Source: Neobacillus mesonae
Lineage (GTDB): Bacteria > Bacillota > Bacilli > Bacillales > Cytobacillaceae
NCBI RefSeq assembly: GCF_023715155.1
Contig: NZ_JAMBNQ010000030.1
Span: forward strand, 1 to 61,922
Reading direction: 5' to 3'
Length of the DNA stretch: 61,922 nucleotides
A model generated the notes under the pieces. The model ran no database searches. It was not told the DNA's origin and saw only the letters and a program-made list of their open reading frames with translations. Shown here piece by piece: positions 25,932 through 35,249 of the stretch (positions are counted from its first letter, which is position 1; every line of letters begins with the position of its first letter). The position numbers were made by a program, and so were the translations under genes.

Positions 25932-27104
25932 ATGAAAAAGATATTATTTTTACCTTTTTTACAAATGCGATCAGGCCATCATCAGGTTGCTGAGGCATTA
26001 ATGGATATCGTTAAAAAACAAACAAGTGAAATAATCGTGAAAAAAATAGACCTTTTAAGCTATGCAAATCAATCTTTAGAAAAAATGATTACGAGCGGAT
26101 ATTTAAAATGGATCCGTTATGCACCGGAAACATATGATCTTGCATATAAAAAGTTCTTCTATGCAGAGACACCAAATGAACATTCCTTCAAATGGTATCA
26201 CTATTTCTTTTTGAAAAAAATGGAGCAGCTGTTACTGGAAGAGAAACCAGATTTAATTGTTTGCACACATGGTTTCCCATCCTATCTTCTAAGTCAATTA
26301 AAAAGAAAGAAAAAATGCAAAGCCCCAGTTATTAATGTATATACAGACTTTTTTATTAACAATTTCTGGGGAAGAGATGAAATTGAATATCATTTCCTTC
26401 CAAGCCAGGATATAAAAGAAGAATTCATTCAAAAATATCAGATTCCAGAACAAAGATTGTTTGTTACGGGTATTCCGGTCCATGCGGAAATTACCAAAAG
26501 CACTGAGAAGCAAAGAAAAGGAAACAGACCCAGGATATTAATTTCTGGCGGGAACAATGGATTGGGAGGAATTGTTAAACTATTGAAAAAGTCAAAGCAA
26601 ACATCCCAGTCTGATTTCTACGTACTCTGCGGCAATAATAAAAAATTGTACAATGAAATTCTTTCATGGAATATAGAGCATATCAATCCGCTGCCTTATA
26701 TTTCATCCAGGTCGGAAATGAATAAATTGTATGAAAAAATGGATGCGATTGTCACGAAGCCTGGCGGGGTGACGATTAGCGAAGTACTGCAAAAAAGACT
26801 TCCGGTTTTTGTTCAAAATGTTCTTCCGGGACAGGAAGAAATCAATCTTAAGTATTTAACGCAAAAAGGATTGGTTTTTAAACTGAAACAGAAAAAATCC
26901 TTTGAACAAGAATTGTTAAATATCTTAAAGAATCCAATCAAAATGAATCAATGGGAACAGTCTATACATGCTTATCAAAAGGGAATTGAAATGGAAGGAT
27001 CAAGGGGAATTGCTGAAATTTTCAACGGAATTTTGGAACAGAAATCTCTTATGCCTGCGGGCAAGGGCGAAGAATCGAAGGTTTATCGTTTGGCTAGAGC
27101 ATAG
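25932..27104 (+). CDS. UgtP/MGDG-synthase-type glycosyltransferase (first copy)
   Basis: A GT28-family glycosyltransferase of 390 residues, related to processive diacylglycerol glucosyltransferase UgtP and to YkoN. The N-terminal acceptor domain has the LQMRSGHHQVAEALMDIV loop typical of MGDG synthases. The C-terminal donor domain has the UDP-sugar signature in DAIVTKPGGVTISEVL and VLPGQEEIN. No membrane helices are apparent; such enzymes act at the inner face of the membrane. The last ~25 residues are variable. It heads an operon with a second transferase, a deacetylase and GT2/GtrA genes, suggesting synthesis of a modified glycolipid. Confidence 0.87.
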   Translation: MKKILFLPFLQMRSGHHQVAEALMDIVKKQTSEIIVKKIDLLSYANQSLEKMITSGYLKWIRYAPETYDLAYKKFFYAETPNEHSFKWYHYFFLKKMEQLLLEEKPDLIVCTHGFPSYLLSQLKRKKKCKAPVINVYTDFFINNFWGRDEIEYHFLPSQDIKEEFIQKYQIPEQRLFVTGIPVHAEITKSTEKQRKGNRPRILISGGNNGLGGIVKLLKKSKQTSQSDFYVLCGNNKKLYNEILSWNIEHINPLPYISSRSEMNKLYEKMDAIVTKPGGVTISEVLQKRLPVFVQNVLPGQEEINLKYLTQKGLVFKLKQKKSFEQELLNILKNPIKMNQWEQSIHAYQKGIEMEGSRGIAEIFNGILEQKSLMPAGKGEESKVYRLARA

Positions 27105-27125
27105 GTTTTAAAGGAGGAAAACAAG

Positions 27126-28283
27126 ATGAGTAATCGTGAAAAAGAAAAATACCTTATTCTATCAGCCACTTTTGGCGAGGGCCATAAACAAGTAGCCAAT
27201 GCTATAAGTGAAGCTGTAGATTATATGCTTGCGGATGCTGAACCTATTACGATAGATGTAATGGAGTGGATTCATCCTTATCTTTATCCGATTAGTCATT
27301 TCCTTTACAAAAGAGGCATCAATAGGCTGCCGCAGCTGTACAGTTTTTTGTATAAAAAAACACGTGTTAGAAATTCCTTTTCCGTTAAGTTGAATTCACT
27401 ATTTTTACTAGGGATGCAGTCGATGCTGAAAATCATCCAGGAAATTAAACCGAAAGTAGTGGTCTCCACTTACCCATTCGCGGCGGGGATTATCTCTAAA
27501 TTAAAAGAACGGGGATTGATTGATATTCCGGCAGTAACGATCATTACGGATTATACAGACCATTCCTATTGGATTTATCCTTATACTGATCAATATGTTG
27601 TAGGTTCCACTCAGGTGCGTGACCGTTTCATTTCATTAGGTGTAGAAGAATATAAAATTAAAACGACTGGGATTCCTGTAAGGAAAAAATTTAGAGAGGT
27701 ACATTCAAAAAGACTTCTTCTCGAAAAGTATATGATTGATTCAAATCAATTCACCATTCTCATCATGGGCGGAGGAGACGGATTTTTCGGAAAAGGGCTT
27801 TCAACTTTCCGTGCATTAGAATCAATCTCAACTCCGATACAAATTTTTATCGTTTGTGGTAAAAATAAAAAGTTGAAAAAACAATTAGAGTGGGAATTAA
27901 AAGATTCTAAACATGATGTAAGAATATTGGGATACTGTGAAAATATTCATGAATTAATGGCTATAGCAGACTTAATGATTAGTAAGCCGGGTGGTGTGAC
28001 TGCTTCTGAAGCGTTAGCCATGAATCTGCCATTATTAATCTACCACTCACTGCCTGGTCAGGAAGAAGATAATGCGAAATACCTTTTTCATTCGGGATTT
28101 GCTTTTCTTGCAAATTCAGAAAAAGATTTGATCGGGCAAATTAAAAATCTTGTTCGTGACCCGGGCCCATTAACATTAATGAAACAAAGAATGAAAATAC
28201 ATCAAACCAAAACATCTTCTTCCGATGCTCTTCGTGTCATTGTCATGGCGGCTAATCGAGGCCAAAGACAAAAAATAGGCTAA
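27126..28283 (+). CDS. UgtP/MGDG-synthase-type glycosyltransferase (second copy)
   Basis: A 385-residue paralogue of the preceding enzyme with the N-terminal SATFGEGHKQVANAISEAV loop, the TYPFAAGIISKLKERG and TDYTDHSYWIYPYTDQYVV acceptor segments and the donor site ISKPGGVTASEAL plus SLPGQEEDNA. AAGGAGG precedes the ATG, which lies 21 bases after the upstream stop. Two non-identical copies in tandem suggest sequential addition of two sugars to a lipid. Diacylglycerol is the usual acceptor of the family, but polyprenyl or other lipid acceptors cannot be excluded. Confidence 0.88.
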   Translation: MSNREKEKYLILSATFGEGHKQVANAISEAVDYMLADAEPITIDVMEWIHPYLYPISHFLYKRGINRLPQLYSFLYKKTRVRNSFSVKLNSLFLLGMQSMLKIIQEIKPKVVVSTYPFAAGIISKLKERGLIDIPAVTIITDYTDHSYWIYPYTDQYVVGSTQVRDRFISLGVEEYKIKTTGIPVRKKFREVHSKRLLLEKYMIDSNQFTILIMGGGDGFFGKGLSTFRALESISTPIQIFIVCGKNKKLKKQLEWELKDSKHDVRILGYCENIHELMAIADLMISKPGGVTASEALAMNLPLLIYHSLPGQEEDNAKYLFHSGFAFLANSEKDLIGQIKNLVRDPGPLTLMKQRMKIHQTKTSSSDALRVIVMAANRGQRQKIG

Positions 28284-28326
28284 TTGAGTTTAATAACAAG
28301 ACCATGTGGCTAAAGAGGTGATGAGT

Positions 28327-29013
28327 ATGAGCTGCATTATTTTTGGACTTATCTTTTTGTTTTTATTATATACTGCTTTACCCTATTTTCTATCACGTGG
28401 ATTAGGGTTGAAAATTTTTAAAAAAGGGGCAGATACATCAAAAATTGCCTTTACGTTTGATGATGGACCTGATCCGATTTATACCCCGATTCTTCTGGAT
28501 CTATTAAAGAAAAACGAGGTGAAAGCTACTTTTTTTGTGGTCGGACAAAGGGCAAAAAAACACCCTGAATTGATTAGGCGTATGTATCAAGAAGGCCATT
28601 TAATTGGGATTCATAATTTTGTTCATCAGTCGAACTGGTTTATGTCACCTTGGAAGGTTCGCAGGGGACTTGAGGATACTGCTGATATTATTGAAAAAAT
28701 CACAGGAGTAAGACCTGTTTATTATCGTCCACCATGGGGATTACTTAATCTTTTTGATCTAATCCTAAAAGGCAGTTACAAAATCATCCTTTGGTCAGTT
28801 ATGGCAGAAGATTGGCGGACTACTGGCGGAAGTGAAAAAATCAAGCAGCGGCTGGCCGAAATAAAAGGCGGTGATGTCATCCTGCTGCATGATTGCGGGG
28901 AAACACCTGGGGCTGAGTTAGATGCTCCTAGGAATACAATCAATGCATTGAAGGATGTATTGAAACAAGTAAAAATTAAAGGTTTGGCATGTGTTCGGAT
29001 TGACGAACTATGA
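28327..29013 (+). CDS. Membrane-anchored NodB-type polysaccharide deacetylase (second copy)
   Basis: A 228-residue deacetylase closely similar to the one at 24442-25152. It has an N-terminal anchor (CIIFGLIFLFLLYTALPYF), TFDDGPDPIYTP, GIHNFVHQS, RPPWG and LLHDCGETPGAE. The histidine segment reads GIHNFVH against GIHHFKH in the first copy; both metal histidines are kept. ATG 28327 is six bases from AGAGGTG; the longer frame starts at GTG 28306 without a site. It sits between the glycosyltransferase pair and the GT2 gene, in line with deacetylation of a lipid-linked N-acetyl sugar. Confidence 0.87.
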   Translation: MSCIIFGLIFLFLLYTALPYFLSRGLGLKIFKKGADTSKIAFTFDDGPDPIYTPILLDLLKKNEVKATFFVVGQRAKKHPELIRRMYQEGHLIGIHNFVHQSNWFMSPWKVRRGLEDTADIIEKITGVRPVYYRPPWGLLNLFDLILKGSYKIILWSVMAEDWRTTGGSEKIKQRLAEIKGGDVILLHDCGETPGAELDAPRNTINALKDVLKQVKIKGLACVRIDEL

Positions 29014-29074
29014 ATTGTCCTTTTTCTTAAAGGAAAATTTGGATAATTTAGATCATAAAGGAGAGGGAATTCAT

Positions 29075-30079
29075 ATGAATAGACCTATCTTAACTATCGT
29101 TGTACCGTGCTACAACGAGGAAGAAGTTTTAAGTGAAACTTCGAAACAATTATCCGGTGTGTTAAAAAATTTAATCGATGATTTTTTGATTTCAACAGAG
29201 AGCAAAATTCTCTTTGTAGATGATGGCAGTAGGGACCAGACATGGTTCTTAATTGAAAAAGAGATGGCAAAAAATCCATTTGTAAAGGGATTAAAATTGG
29301 CAAGAAATGTTGGTCATCAAAATGCATTATTAGCAGGAATGGAAACGGCCAGCAGCCAATCTGACTGCGTGGTATCCATTGATGCTGATCTCCAGGATGA
29401 TATTCAGGTGATTCGGACATTTGTGGAAAAGTTTTGGGAAGGCTTTGATATTGTTTACGGGGTCAGAGACAAAAGGGATACAGATACATTTTTCAAACGG
29501 ACTACAGCATTAGGTTTTTACCGTTTGATGAATAGAATTGGGATTAAGCTGGTACCCAATCATGCTGATTTTCGGTTAATGAGCAAACGGGCATTGGATG
29601 AACTCTTTAAATATAAGGAAACGAACCTTTTTCTTCGGGGACTTGTACCTCTTGTAGGATTTCCTTCTACAAAGGTTTTCTATGACAGGAAAGAACGGTT
29701 TGCAGGGGAATCTAAATATCCTTTGAAGAAGATGCTCGCTTTTGCCTTTGACGGAATTACTTCCTTTAGCATTACTCCAATTCGCTTTGTCACCTTAATA
29801 GGTTTTTTATCCGTGATTATCAGCGCGATTGCCGGGGGTTATGCCATTTTTCAAGAAATGGTTGGACATACAGAGTCAGGATGGACCTCTATCGTTATAT
29901 CGATCTGGTTTGTTGGCGGTCTGCAGCTCTTAGCTGCAGGAATTATTGGCGAGTACATTGGAAAAATCTATCGTGAAGTGAAACGACGTCCAAGATATGC
30001 GGTTGAAGTGGATACTTTTTCTCAAAATAATAAGGGAAAACAGAATCTTGAAGTCCTTTTGAATACGGTGGGGAAATGA
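29075..30079 (+). CDS. GT2-family polyprenyl-phosphate glycosyltransferase (GtrB/CsbB/YkoT type)
   Basis: A 334-residue enzyme that transfers a sugar from a nucleotide donor to undecaprenyl phosphate. The catalytic domain has VVPCYNEEEVL at the start, VDDGSRDQT, the metal-binding SIDADLQDD and the RDKRDTDTFFKR segment. Two C-terminal membrane helices (about 235-260 and 270-300) are typical of GtrB. ATG 29075 follows AAGGAGAGG; the longer frame to 28991 runs into the preceding gene. Its stop overlaps the GtrA-like start by four bases, giving the classic GtrB-GtrA pair. Confidence 0.92.
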   Translation: MNRPILTIVVPCYNEEEVLSETSKQLSGVLKNLIDDFLISTESKILFVDDGSRDQTWFLIEKEMAKNPFVKGLKLARNVGHQNALLAGMETASSQSDCVVSIDADLQDDIQVIRTFVEKFWEGFDIVYGVRDKRDTDTFFKRTTALGFYRLMNRIGIKLVPNHADFRLMSKRALDELFKYKETNLFLRGLVPLVGFPSTKVFYDRKERFAGESKYPLKKMLAFAFDGITSFSITPIRFVTLIGFLSVIISAIAGGYAIFQEMVGHTESGWTSIVISIWFVGGLQLLAAGIIGEYIGKIYREVKRRPRYAVEVDTFSQNNKGKQNLEVLLNTVGK

Positions 30080-30495
30080 ATTTTACCTTTATCCGCTTCA
30101 TCATAGTAGGGATTGCCAACACTTTGATCGGTTTGTCTATCATGTTTTTAACCTTTCATTTGCTAGGTCTTTCCTACTGGATGGCCACTTTTATAGGAAA
30201 TACAGCAGGGGCAGCTTTCAGCTATTGTTTGAATCGAAGCTTTACCTTTAAAAGTGACGCTTTAATTTCTAAAAGTTTGATTCGCTTTGCTGGGGTTATT
30301 CTTTTCTGTTATTTCGTATCCTATTATATAGGAAAGCAGGCTGTCCATTTTGTGTTCATCCATACCAATGTCTTTACTCCCGTTATTTCATCAGATATCG
30401 CTATTTTGGCTAGTACCTGTATATATACAGTATTAAATTATACATTACAAAAATGGATTGTTTTTCCGCAAAAGAACGCAAAAACACCGGGTTAA
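30076..30495 (+). CDS. GtrA-family flippase-like membrane protein
   Basis: A 139-residue protein with four membrane helices, of the GtrA family that is thought to flip undecaprenyl-phosphate-linked sugars across the membrane. It starts NFTFIRFIIVGIANTLIGL and has the NTAGAAFSYCLNRSFTFKS loop typical of the family, and ends YTLQKWIVF. The start overlaps the GT2 gene stop (ATGA). Together with the GT2 enzyme it would supply sugar on the outer face for decoration of an envelope polymer, probably using the YkoS-like protein encoded next. Confidence 0.9.
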   Translation: MNFTFIRFIIVGIANTLIGLSIMFLTFHLLGLSYWMATFIGNTAGAAFSYCLNRSFTFKSDALISKSLIRFAGVILFCYFVSYYIGKQAVHFVFIHTNVFTPVISSDIAILASTCIYTVLNYTLQKWIVFPQKNAKTPG

Positions 30496-30512
30496 AGAGC
30501 CGGTGTTTATTA
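30482..30512 (+). terminator. Hairpin between gtrA-like and ykoS-like genes
   Basis: AAACACCGG (30482-30490) pairs with CCGGTGTTT (30500-30508), spanning the gtrA-like stop. The T-tract is poor (ATTATTG), so it may be a partial terminator or attenuator before the next gene. Confidence 0.55.
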
Positions 30513-30524
30513 TTGTGATGAGGA

Positions 30525-32213
30525 ATGGAGAAAATGAAAAGAACTGCTTTTACACGTGAGAGGATTTATTTGTTAATTGCTATCGTAATTATTGCCCTTT
30601 GGGTGGCACCTTACTTTGTTCTTGGTGAAGAAGCGCATATGCGGATTCATGATAATTTGGATTCAAATATTGCCTGGTACAAGGTTTTAATGGACAGCGG
30701 GCAGTTATTTGGTTCCATCCATGCAAATATTCCTCAAATTATCAATGGGGAATTATCAAGAAATGCCTATTACTCCGAATTTTATGGGATTGTGGAGTTG
30801 TTTCGCTTTTTTCCACCTGTTGCAGCCTATGGACTTAATCAAGCAATCTCACGCTTTTTTGCCTTTTTGGGTATGTATTTATTATTAAAGAAATATGTAA
30901 TGAAAGGTGAAAAGCAAGGATTCATCATTATTATTTCAGCCTTAACATTTGCGCTGACACCATTCTGGCCAAACGGAATGCTAAGTACATTAGGAATGCC
31001 TTTAGCCTTATGGGCTTTTTTGAATATCAAAAATCATGAGCACACTGTAATCAGCATCATAACCATCACCCTGTTACCATTCTATTCTACCTTTATGTTG
31101 GGCTTTTTCTTTTTCTTAAGTGCAATGGGGGTATTTTGGGTAGTGGAGGTCATCAGGACCAAAAGGCCTGAATGGCGGCTGTTTTTCTCGATTTCCTATA
31201 TGACGCTTATCTATTTAGCGATTGAATATAGGGAACTGGCTTCCCTTATTTTTTCACATGAACCGACAAACCGCTCCGAGTTTTTTGAATCAAAGAATAA
31301 CCTGATTCAAACCATTTGGCTCATTTTCAAAAATTACATTGTCGGCCATAATCAGGATCAGACTCTCTTTGGGATTATCATCCTGCCGGTGTCCATAATT
31401 GCCCTGGTGATCGTGATGGGACAAAAAAGCTGGAAAAGGGAAAAACTTTTTATTTGGCTGCATCTTGCAAACTTTTTGTTATCGGTCTGGTATGCCTTTT
31501 GGTGGTATGATGGCTGGGTGCCGTTGAAGCAAAAAATTAGTATTCTAAATACGTTTAATTTCTCGCGTTATCATTATTTGCGGCCAATGATCATTTATAT
31601 CTTATTTGCTCTATCCCTTCGAATCTTATGGCAGTATAAGAAAAAATGGCGGATAACAGCTGTGGTTTTTGCATTGCTGCAGATTGGTGTATTGATTCCT
31701 TCAAACGAACAAATTTGGTATCACAATTCACCGTCATTTGGCGAGTTCTATGCGGTGAAGGAATTTGCTGATATTAAGAAGTTTATTGATAAGCCTGTGC
31801 AGGATTATCGGGTCGTAAGCATTGGTCTGCATCCGGCAATTGCGCAGTATAATGGAATGTACACGCTAGATACGTATAATAACTTTTATCCATTGTCCTA
31901 TAAACATCGATTCCGAAAGATGATTGCACCGGAATTGGCAAAAAATAAAGAATTGGAAAGTTACTTTGACCAATGGGGCGGCCGCTGTTATCTATTTGTC
32001 GATGAATTGGGGAAAAACTATTTATTTTCTAAACAGTCCTCGAATGTCATTCATCAGTTGAATTTAAATGTAAAAGCATTTAAACAATTGGGCGGAGAGT
32101 ATATCTTATCTGCTGTTCCTATTGAAAATGCGAAGGATAATCAACTGAATCTAGAGAAGGTTTTTCAATCAAAAGATGCTTATTGGAAAATTTACCTTTA
32201 TAAGGTTTTCTAA
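30525..32213 (+). CDS. ykoS: YkoS-like (DUF6044) polytopic membrane protein
   Basis: A 562-residue membrane protein with about 11-12 hydrophobic helices and a soluble C-terminal part (about 430-562). The N terminus (APYFVLGEEAHMRIHDNLDSN) resembles the first extracytoplasmic loop of GT-C-type glycosyltransferases, with His-Asp-Asn-Leu-Asp as the candidate catalytic patch. I recognise it as the DUF6044/YkoS type; in B. subtilis ykoS is next to ykoT (GT2). GT-C enzymes use polyprenyl-phosphate sugars outside the membrane, which fits the upstream GT2/GtrA pair. ATG 30525 or 30534 could be the start. Confidence 0.82.
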   Translation: MEKMKRTAFTRERIYLLIAIVIIALWVAPYFVLGEEAHMRIHDNLDSNIAWYKVLMDSGQLFGSIHANIPQIINGELSRNAYYSEFYGIVELFRFFPPVAAYGLNQAISRFFAFLGMYLLLKKYVMKGEKQGFIIIISALTFALTPFWPNGMLSTLGMPLALWAFLNIKNHEHTVISIITITLLPFYSTFMLGFFFFLSAMGVFWVVEVIRTKRPEWRLFFSISYMTLIYLAIEYRELASLIFSHEPTNRSEFFESKNNLIQTIWLIFKNYIVGHNQDQTLFGIIILPVSIIALVIVMGQKSWKREKLFIWLHLANFLLSVWYAFWWYDGWVPLKQKISILNTFNFSRYHYLRPMIIYILFALSLRILWQYKKKWRITAVVFALLQIGVLIPSNEQIWYHNSPSFGEFYAVKEFADIKKFIDKPVQDYRVVSIGLHPAIAQYNGMYTLDTYNNFYPLSYKHRFRKMIAPELAKNKELESYFDQWGGRCYLFVDELGKNYLFSKQSSNVIHQLNLNVKAFKQLGGEYILSAVPIENAKDNQLNLEKVFQSKDAYWKIYLYKVF

Positions 32214-32222
32214 AAATAATTG

Positions 32223-32270
32223 AGACATAACAAAACACTGACTCGGAAAAGTCAGTGTTTTGTTATGTCT
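32223..32270. terminator. Bidirectional 20-bp stem terminator
   Basis: A perfect 20-bp inverted repeat (32223-32242 with 32251-32270) with an 8-base loop lies between the convergent ykoS-like and bcrC genes and overlaps the bcrC stop codon. Confidence 0.85.
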
Positions 32271-32865
32271 ATTTATTTAATGATTTGGAATTACTTGTGG
32301 GTTCCATATTTTTTGGAACAAACGGAATCCGATTATAAATGTGGATAATAGCATTCGCAATAGGTTCAAGAAAAGGACTCAGCTTGTAAACAATAATACT
32401 AATGACTAACGATACAATCATGCTTCCTAAAATATCAAATGGGTAATGATGTCCAACATAGATACGAGAAAAACCTGTTAAAAAGGCAAACAAGAGCATG
32501 CCCAGCCCTATTTTACGATGAACAAATAGAACTGCAAGTGCTAAAGCAAAGGCACCGGTCGTATGGTCACTAGGAAATGAGGCGTCTGCCGCATGATCCA
32601 TTAATAGATTAACCTTATGTGTGACAAACGGACGAGGTTCAAAAAAGATATGCCCAATGATAAAGTTAATGAGTAATGCAAGAGCACCGGTAATTGCAGC
32701 GTAAACAACGGTTTTTTTATACTGATTTTTTCCGAAAAACCAAATGAGAACCAACACAACGGCATAGATGATCAACGCATTGTTCGTCACACCTGCCATT
32801 AGTCCATCTAAAAAAGGGTGATGTCCTGCAAATTGGTTAATCGATTTAAATAAATCGTAGTTCAT
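32269..32865 (-). CDS. bcrC: Undecaprenyl-diphosphatase BcrC (PAP2 family)
   Basis: A membrane phosphatase of 198 residues that converts undecaprenyl diphosphate to the monophosphate carrier and gives bacitracin resistance. All three PAP2 motifs are intact: a K-x6-RP-like FEPRPF, the FPSDHTTG block with catalytic His, and GFSRIYVGHHYPFDILG. Five to six membrane helices are visible. It starts MNYDLFKSINQFAGHHP as BcrC does. It is transcribed leftward, divergent from the two-component system, and may share control through the intervening 270 bases. It contrasts with the degenerate PAP2 domain at 22.9-23.5 kb. Confidence 0.92.
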   Translation of the reverse strand: MNYDLFKSINQFAGHHPFLDGLMAGVTNNALIIYAVVLVLIWFFGKNQYKKTVVYAAITGALALLINFIIGHIFFEPRPFVTHKVNLLMDHAADASFPSDHTTGAFALALAVLFVHRKIGLGMLLFAFLTGFSRIYVGHHYPFDILGSMIVSLVISIIVYKLSPFLEPIANAIIHIYNRIPFVPKNMEPTSNSKSLNK

Positions 32866-33032
32866 TTTAGACTCCTTTTATTATGAAATATTTTTTTATT
32901 ACATGGAAGAGTTACGATAAAAAAATGATTCACCAGCTTTCTAATTTGGGTAGATGAACTGATGAAATTACTTTTAGCCCCAAGCGGGTATCTTAACTAT
33001 AAACAAGAAACCTAAACAGGCTATGAAAAAAA

Positions 33033-33049
33033 CATTAATTTTCCATTAA
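33033..33049. promoter_or_regulatory. CATTAA direct repeats (11-bp spacing) before the response regulator gene
   Basis: CATTAA at 33033-33038 and 33044-33049 are 11 bases apart in the promoter region of the two-component operon, divergent from bcrC. They match the repeats before the two DedA genes and would fit autoregulation. Confidence 0.5.
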
Positions 33050-33134
33050 AAAATGAAATTATCTATATGTAATGGTACAGTGAAATATAGATAAAGAGGT
33101 AAAAATAAGATGGATGAATCAGGGGGTATAGTAC

Positions 33135-33848
33135 TTGAAAACCCATATTTTAGTTGTAGAAGATGAAATTCAAATTGCCCGTGTTTTAAAGATGGAGCTT
33201 GAGTATGAAGGTTACCAAGTAACAGTTGAACATAATGGGAAGGCAGGGCTGGAAGCAGCCTTACATAGTGAAATCGATTTAATCCTGTTAGATGTGATGC
33301 TGCCTAAATTAAATGGTATTGAAGTGCTAAGGAGATTAAGGAAAGAAAAAGAGGATCTTCCTGTTATTCTCCTAACGGCACGTAATACCACATTTGATAA
33401 GGTAGCGGGACTTGATCAAGGCGCCAATGATTACGTAACAAAGCCATTTGAAATCGAAGAATTGTTAGCAAGAATTCGTTCCTGTCTCCGCCATTATTCA
33501 AAAAATGGTCTAAATGGGGATGATTCTATTCTTTCAGTAGATGATTTAGAAATCAACACCGATACAAGAGAAGTAACAAGAGCAAATTCTTCCATCGTTT
33601 TAACGCCAAAGGAATATGACTTGCTGGTGTATTTAATTGTAAATAAAAATAAAGTAGTTACAAGGGAAAACATCCTTCTAAATGTTTGGGGTTATGATTA
33701 TGAGGGGGAAACGAACGTAATTGATGTGTTCATCCGGCATTTGCGGAAAAAAATCGAAGACGGTTTTTCAGGTCCTCTCATAACTACAGTTAGAGGTATC
33801 GGCTATACCATAAAGGAGAACCCAGATGAGGATTACATTAAAAATTAA
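33135..33848 (+). CDS. OmpR-family response regulator
   Basis: A 237-residue two-component regulator. The receiver domain has acidic VVEDE at the start, phosphoacceptor Asp53 in LILLDVMLPK, the switch Thr in LLTAR and Lys in YVTKPFE. The winged-helix DNA-binding domain (about 135-230) contains LTPKEYDLLVYL and NVIDVFIRHLRKKI. TTG 33135 follows AGGGGGT. The kinase gene starts inside its 3' end (23-base overlap). It is nearest in layout to B. subtilis YkoG. Shared 11-bp repeats suggest it controls its own operon and two DedA genes. Confidence 0.92.
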   Translation: MKTHILVVEDEIQIARVLKMELEYEGYQVTVEHNGKAGLEAALHSEIDLILLDVMLPKLNGIEVLRRLRKEKEDLPVILLTARNTTFDKVAGLDQGANDYVTKPFEIEELLARIRSCLRHYSKNGLNGDDSILSVDDLEINTDTREVTRANSSIVLTPKEYDLLVYLIVNKNKVVTRENILLNVWGYDYEGETNVIDVFIRHLRKKIEDGFSGPLITTVRGIGYTIKENPDEDYIKN

Positions 33849-35196
33849 TCTATTAACAACGGCTTGGATGCTCCTTATCCTCATTTTAATCAATATTGTC
33901 GTGTTCATATTATTTATGAGAACGACTCTTAATATGGAAGAAGATATGGGGTTTCAAAAAGCAGGGGACATTGTAAAAAATATCGATATCAATGACACAC
34001 CTGAAAGCATTCAAAGTAAATTAAAGAATAATTTAACCGAACATTCCTATATTCGAATTGTGCAGCCAAAGGGTCAAATCCCTTATGAAGTAACGAATGA
34101 AAAAGCACTTGCCAAAAAAATTAAAGGGAAATTTGTAAACAAATCAGAATCTGAGAGACGGGGAATTATTTTAGAGGATAAGGAAAAGCAGGTGTTAATC
34201 GTTAGGGTCCCTTTGAAAGATGGAAGGTTTCATAATGCGAGTCTAGAAATAGGTGAAGAGCTGGAAGGACTGGAAACAAGGAAAGATATCCTTTTATGGA
34301 TCCTGGGAGTCAGTACCGTGTTAGCAGGTATTTTATCATTGCTTAGCGGTAAATGGTTGTCAAATATCATCATGAGGCCGATTACAAATATGATTAATAC
34401 GATGGAAGATATTGAACGAAGCGGTGTGCCAAAAAAAATAACAATTCATAATGATACAAAGGATGAACTTCAAACATTAGCCAGTACATTTAACCGGATG
34501 ATTGACAGGCTGGAAGAGAATTTTGAAAAGCAGTCCCAGTTTGTTTCGGATGCTTCCCATGAATTGAAGACTCCGTTAACCGTTATTAAAAGCTATGCCA
34601 ATTTGCTTAGACGCCATGGACTGGAAGATAAGGAAATGGCTGAAGAAGCAATCCAAGCTATTCACTCAGAAGCAACCAGAATTCAAAAAATGACGGAAAC
34701 CTTTCTGGATGTCGCTTCTTTGGAAAAAGAGATAGAACTAGAGACGAGTGTTGTCAATCTAGTATCATTGTGCCAGTCGATTTTAAAACAAATGAAACAA
34801 GTATATAAGAGAGAAATCAATTTGCATTATCAAGAATCACCTATTCTAATTATGGCAGATGAATTAAAAATCAAACAGGTCATCGTGATTTTACTCGATA
34901 ATGCCATTAAATATAGTAATGGAAAAATTGATGTTTTTTTAGATAAAAATGAGGAAAACGCGATTATTCGTGTTAAGGATAGTGGTATCGGCATTCCACA
35001 GGAAGAAATAAAGAACATTTTTGAACGATTTTACCGAGTGGATAAAGCGAGGAGCCGGGAAACAGGAGGATCTGGTTTAGGTCTTCATATTGCGAAAAGG
35101 ATCATAAAGCTGCATAAAGGTGAAATCAGAATAAATAGCAAGGAGGGAGAGGGGACAGAGGTAGAATTGATTTTATCTTCCCGCTTGGAATTGTGA
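33826..35196 (+). CDS. Two-component sensor histidine kinase
   Basis: A 456-residue membrane kinase. TM1 (about 9-30), an extracytoplasmic sensor of ~120 residues with no domain I recognise, TM2 (about 155-175), HAMP, HisKA with phosphoacceptor His in DASHELKTPLT near 245, and HATPase with DNAIKYS near 360, DSGIGIP near 386 and GSGLGLHIAKR near 416. ATG 33826 follows AAAGGAG and overlaps the regulator gene. Domain layout matches YkoH/ArlS-type kinases. Location next to bcrC and DedA genes suggests an envelope-lipid or lipid-carrier stress signal; this is inference. Confidence 0.92.
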   Translation: MRITLKINLLTTAWMLLILILINIVVFILFMRTTLNMEEDMGFQKAGDIVKNIDINDTPESIQSKLKNNLTEHSYIRIVQPKGQIPYEVTNEKALAKKIKGKFVNKSESERRGIILEDKEKQVLIVRVPLKDGRFHNASLEIGEELEGLETRKDILLWILGVSTVLAGILSLLSGKWLSNIIMRPITNMINTMEDIERSGVPKKITIHNDTKDELQTLASTFNRMIDRLEENFEKQSQFVSDASHELKTPLTVIKSYANLLRRHGLEDKEMAEEAIQAIHSEATRIQKMTETFLDVASLEKEIELETSVVNLVSLCQSILKQMKQVYKREINLHYQESPILIMADELKIKQVIVILLDNAIKYSNGKIDVFLDKNEENAIIRVKDSGIGIPQEEIKNIFERFYRVDKARSRETGGSGLGLHIAKRIIKLHKGEIRINSKEGEGTEVELILSSRLEL

Positions 35197-35200
35197 AGTA

Positions 35201-35242
35201 AAAAAGGCTGTCCAGAAAAGATTATCTGGTCCAGCCTTTTTT
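35201..35242. terminator. Terminator between kinase gene and DedA gene
   Basis: AAAAAGGCT (from 35201) pairs with AGCCTTTTT, with an inner TCCAG/CTGG stem. It can serve both converging genes. Confidence 0.75.
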
Positions 35243-35249
35243 AGATTTA